A stretch of 64,000 nt of DNA from Leptolyngbya sp. Heron Island J (lineage in GTDB: Bacteria > Cyanobacteriota > Cyanobacteriia > Phormidesmidales > Phormidesmidaceae). The stretch's first letter is position 1. Each line of letters opens with the position of its first letter. The stretch lies in the NCBI RefSeq assembly GCF_000482245.1, contig NZ_AWNH01000070.1:1-64000 (forward strand), in the 5' to 3' direction. The notes below the pieces were generated by a model. The model was not told where the DNA came from. It worked only from the letters and a program-made list of their open reading frames with translations, and did no database searches. A program made the position numbers and the translations under genes. Below, one piece after another: positions 62,952-64,000 of the stretch.

Positions 62952-62983
62952 CAGCAATCCCTCAGTGCAGTGTAATCACCCCC

Positions 62984-63556
62984 ATGACTCCTTTATCTTC
63001 CCTCAAATCTCGACGTCTGAGAACCTATAAAGGCGAGCCTACGCAACAGGTCATTGTTTTTCAAATGCAACGTGAGTGGTTTGCGTTACCAATTTTTGCG
63101 GTCAAGAAGGTAGTACGTAAAAGTGAGACCCAGGGAGACTATCATAATTCTGGGACAGGCCTTACTGTTTATGAAGGTAAAGAGCTGCTTGTTTTAGATA
63201 TTTCCCAGCAGCTTTTTGGCTCCATGAGTTACCAGGCCAGTTTACCGGCATTTGGGTTGCCAGAAGATGTCACATCACAATCATATCCATACCTGGAGCA
63301 ACAGTCTGCTGGTGGATATTTAATTATTATTCGCAGCCATCAAGGAGAATTAGCGGGGCTGCCGGTGGCCTCATCTCCAGCTGTGCGACGATTTGCCCAG
63401 TCAGCCATAGTGCCGCTACCGTCGAACTATGCTACTCGGGTGAATATAAGATGTGTTAGCGGATTGATTGTCCAGTCTGACGTCGAGCCGCTTTTATTTG
63501 TTCTCAATCCGGATCAGCTGTTACAGACTCAACCTTTGCTACCACCCACCATCTAA
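62984..63556 (+). CDS. CheW-like adaptor (second)
   Basis: This 190-residue protein has a CheW-type core: QVIVFQMQREWFALPIFAVKKVV, LTVYEGKELLVLDISQQLFG and GELAGLPVASSPAVRRF. It is 32 bp downstream of the CheA gene and is probably the last gene of the chemosensory operon. The N-terminus is basic. Together with the first CheW it may link different receptors to the kinase. Confidence 0.8.
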   Translation: MTPLSSLKSRRLRTYKGEPTQQVIVFQMQREWFALPIFAVKKVVRKSETQGDYHNSGTGLTVYEGKELLVLDISQQLFGSMSYQASLPAFGLPEDVTSQSYPYLEQQSAGGYLIIIRSHQGELAGLPVASSPAVRRFAQSAIVPLPSNYATRVNIRCVSGLIVQSDVEPLLFVLNPDQLLQTQPLLPPTI

Positions 63557-63876
63557 CTCATTAAAATTGAAGGCGTTGTTGATCTGAACTATGATTTCGT
63601 CTTAGAGATATGGCTGGATGGCATTTTCAATCCATCGGTTCATCGTCGTAAATCAGCAACGGTAAATTGCACCGTTAATGTCACCCTTAGAAAAGCTTTG
63701 TATAAAGTGGTGCAACTTTAAAGCTAGTGGTAATCGGGTAACTATTTGTACTGAGCACAGACTGAGGCGCTGTTGAACTTAGCTAACTGAACAGTGCTGT
63801 TTTAGAAATACAGCGACTGACTTCTGCATGGACGTATCTAAATTGTTTTGCCAACGCCTTCAGCGTCGCTATACTA
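63557..63876. other. gap downstream of the taxis operon
   Basis: I see no gene. One small hairpin, AACGGT (63658-63663) with ACCGTT (63671-63676), lies about 100 bp after the CheW stop and has no T-run. Confidence 0.4.
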
Positions 63877-64000
63877 ATGCTCAAATCAAGGAAGTGGCTG
63901 TCCTGGCTTTTACCTGGACTTGTATTGATAGTCGGCATAGGGTTGAGTTTAGGACTACAGTTCTACAGCCGAGATGGAGTATTTTTTAGCGGTGATGCTG
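63877..64000 (+). CDS. partial membrane protein, truncated by window edge
   Basis: From ATG 63877 the frame is open to the window end (41 residues). It begins with a basic N-terminus and one hydrophobic helix (WLLPGLVLIVGIGLSLGLQF), followed by YSRDGVFFSGDA. The motif after the helix faintly recalls cyanobacterial glycosyltransferase-like membrane proteins, but too little is visible for an assignment. Confidence 0.45.
   Translation, partial: MLKSRKWLSWLLPGLVLIVGIGLSLGLQFYSRDGVFFSGDA

Overview
The window is chromosomal DNA from a cyanobacterium. Supporting signs are the many GCGATCGC (HIP1-type) sites inside and between genes, a plant-type [2Fe-2S] ferredoxin, a CBS-CP12 fusion protein, a Pix/Pil-type taxis cluster headed by a PatA-like regulator, an NB-ARC/WD40 signalling ATPase, Uma2-family sequence and decayed IS630-type sequence. 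No rRNA, tRNA, CRISPR array or intact insertion sequence was found. The set resembles a filamentous Leptolyngbya-like lineage, but no gene here fixes the genus.

Layout. 1-3.3 kb: a shortened Uma2 gene, a DUF7662-HTH regulator, a small conserved protein and an S41 peptidase. 3.7-11.3 kb: a methyltransferase, a membrane-anchored TAXI-type binding protein, phnCDE, and an alpha/beta hydrolase lacking its nucleophile, divergent from a LysR gene. 11.3-18 kb: a 46-bp perfect palindrome, three small unknown genes, an intergenic region with four copies of one motif, a 1274-residue HTH/NB-ARC/14-WD40 protein and an acyl-CoA dehydrogenase-like gene. 17.9-21.5 kb: a metal P-type ATPase cassette. 22.4-25.9 kb: feoA(double)-feoB-feoC. 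25.8-31.2 kb: an MFS transporter, a GH13 enzyme, an aldo/keto reductase, a TIM-barrel isomerase and a small membrane protein. 31.3-38.3 kb: TetR, queDEC, HxlR/GST, quinone reductase, SDR and a second TetR. 38.5-42.5 kb: a PstS-like lipoprotein, an IS630 relic, AraC-MGMT plus EamA, and a secreted unknown. 42.7-49.3 kb: a five-gene peptide/nickel-type ABC importer divergent from an M20 amidohydrolase. 49.4-53.1 kb: a four-CBS protein, a recombinase-domain orphan, ferredoxin, a zinc-ribbon protein, and two CBS paralogues, one fused to CP12. 53.1-54.6 kb has no gene. 54.6-63.6 kb: the Pix/Pil-type chemosensory operon. A partial membrane-protein gene runs off the right edge.

How the genes work together. 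The 28.9-38.3 kb block holds redox and detoxification enzymes, each set next to a local repressor-type gene with palindromes in the divergent promoter. The two TetR proteins are paralogous and their promoter regions share a TACG-N3-CGTA palindrome. queD, queE and queC supply three steps of 7-deazaguanine synthesis. The feo genes import ferrous iron, and the ferredoxin and CBS-CP12 genes lie in a redox/energy-sensing group. The 9-kb taxis operon contains a receptor, two CheW proteins, a hybrid CheA and two response regulators, the usual set for type IV pilus motility. Its receptor has an extracytoplasmic sensor instead of the GAF photosensor of the phototaxis version.
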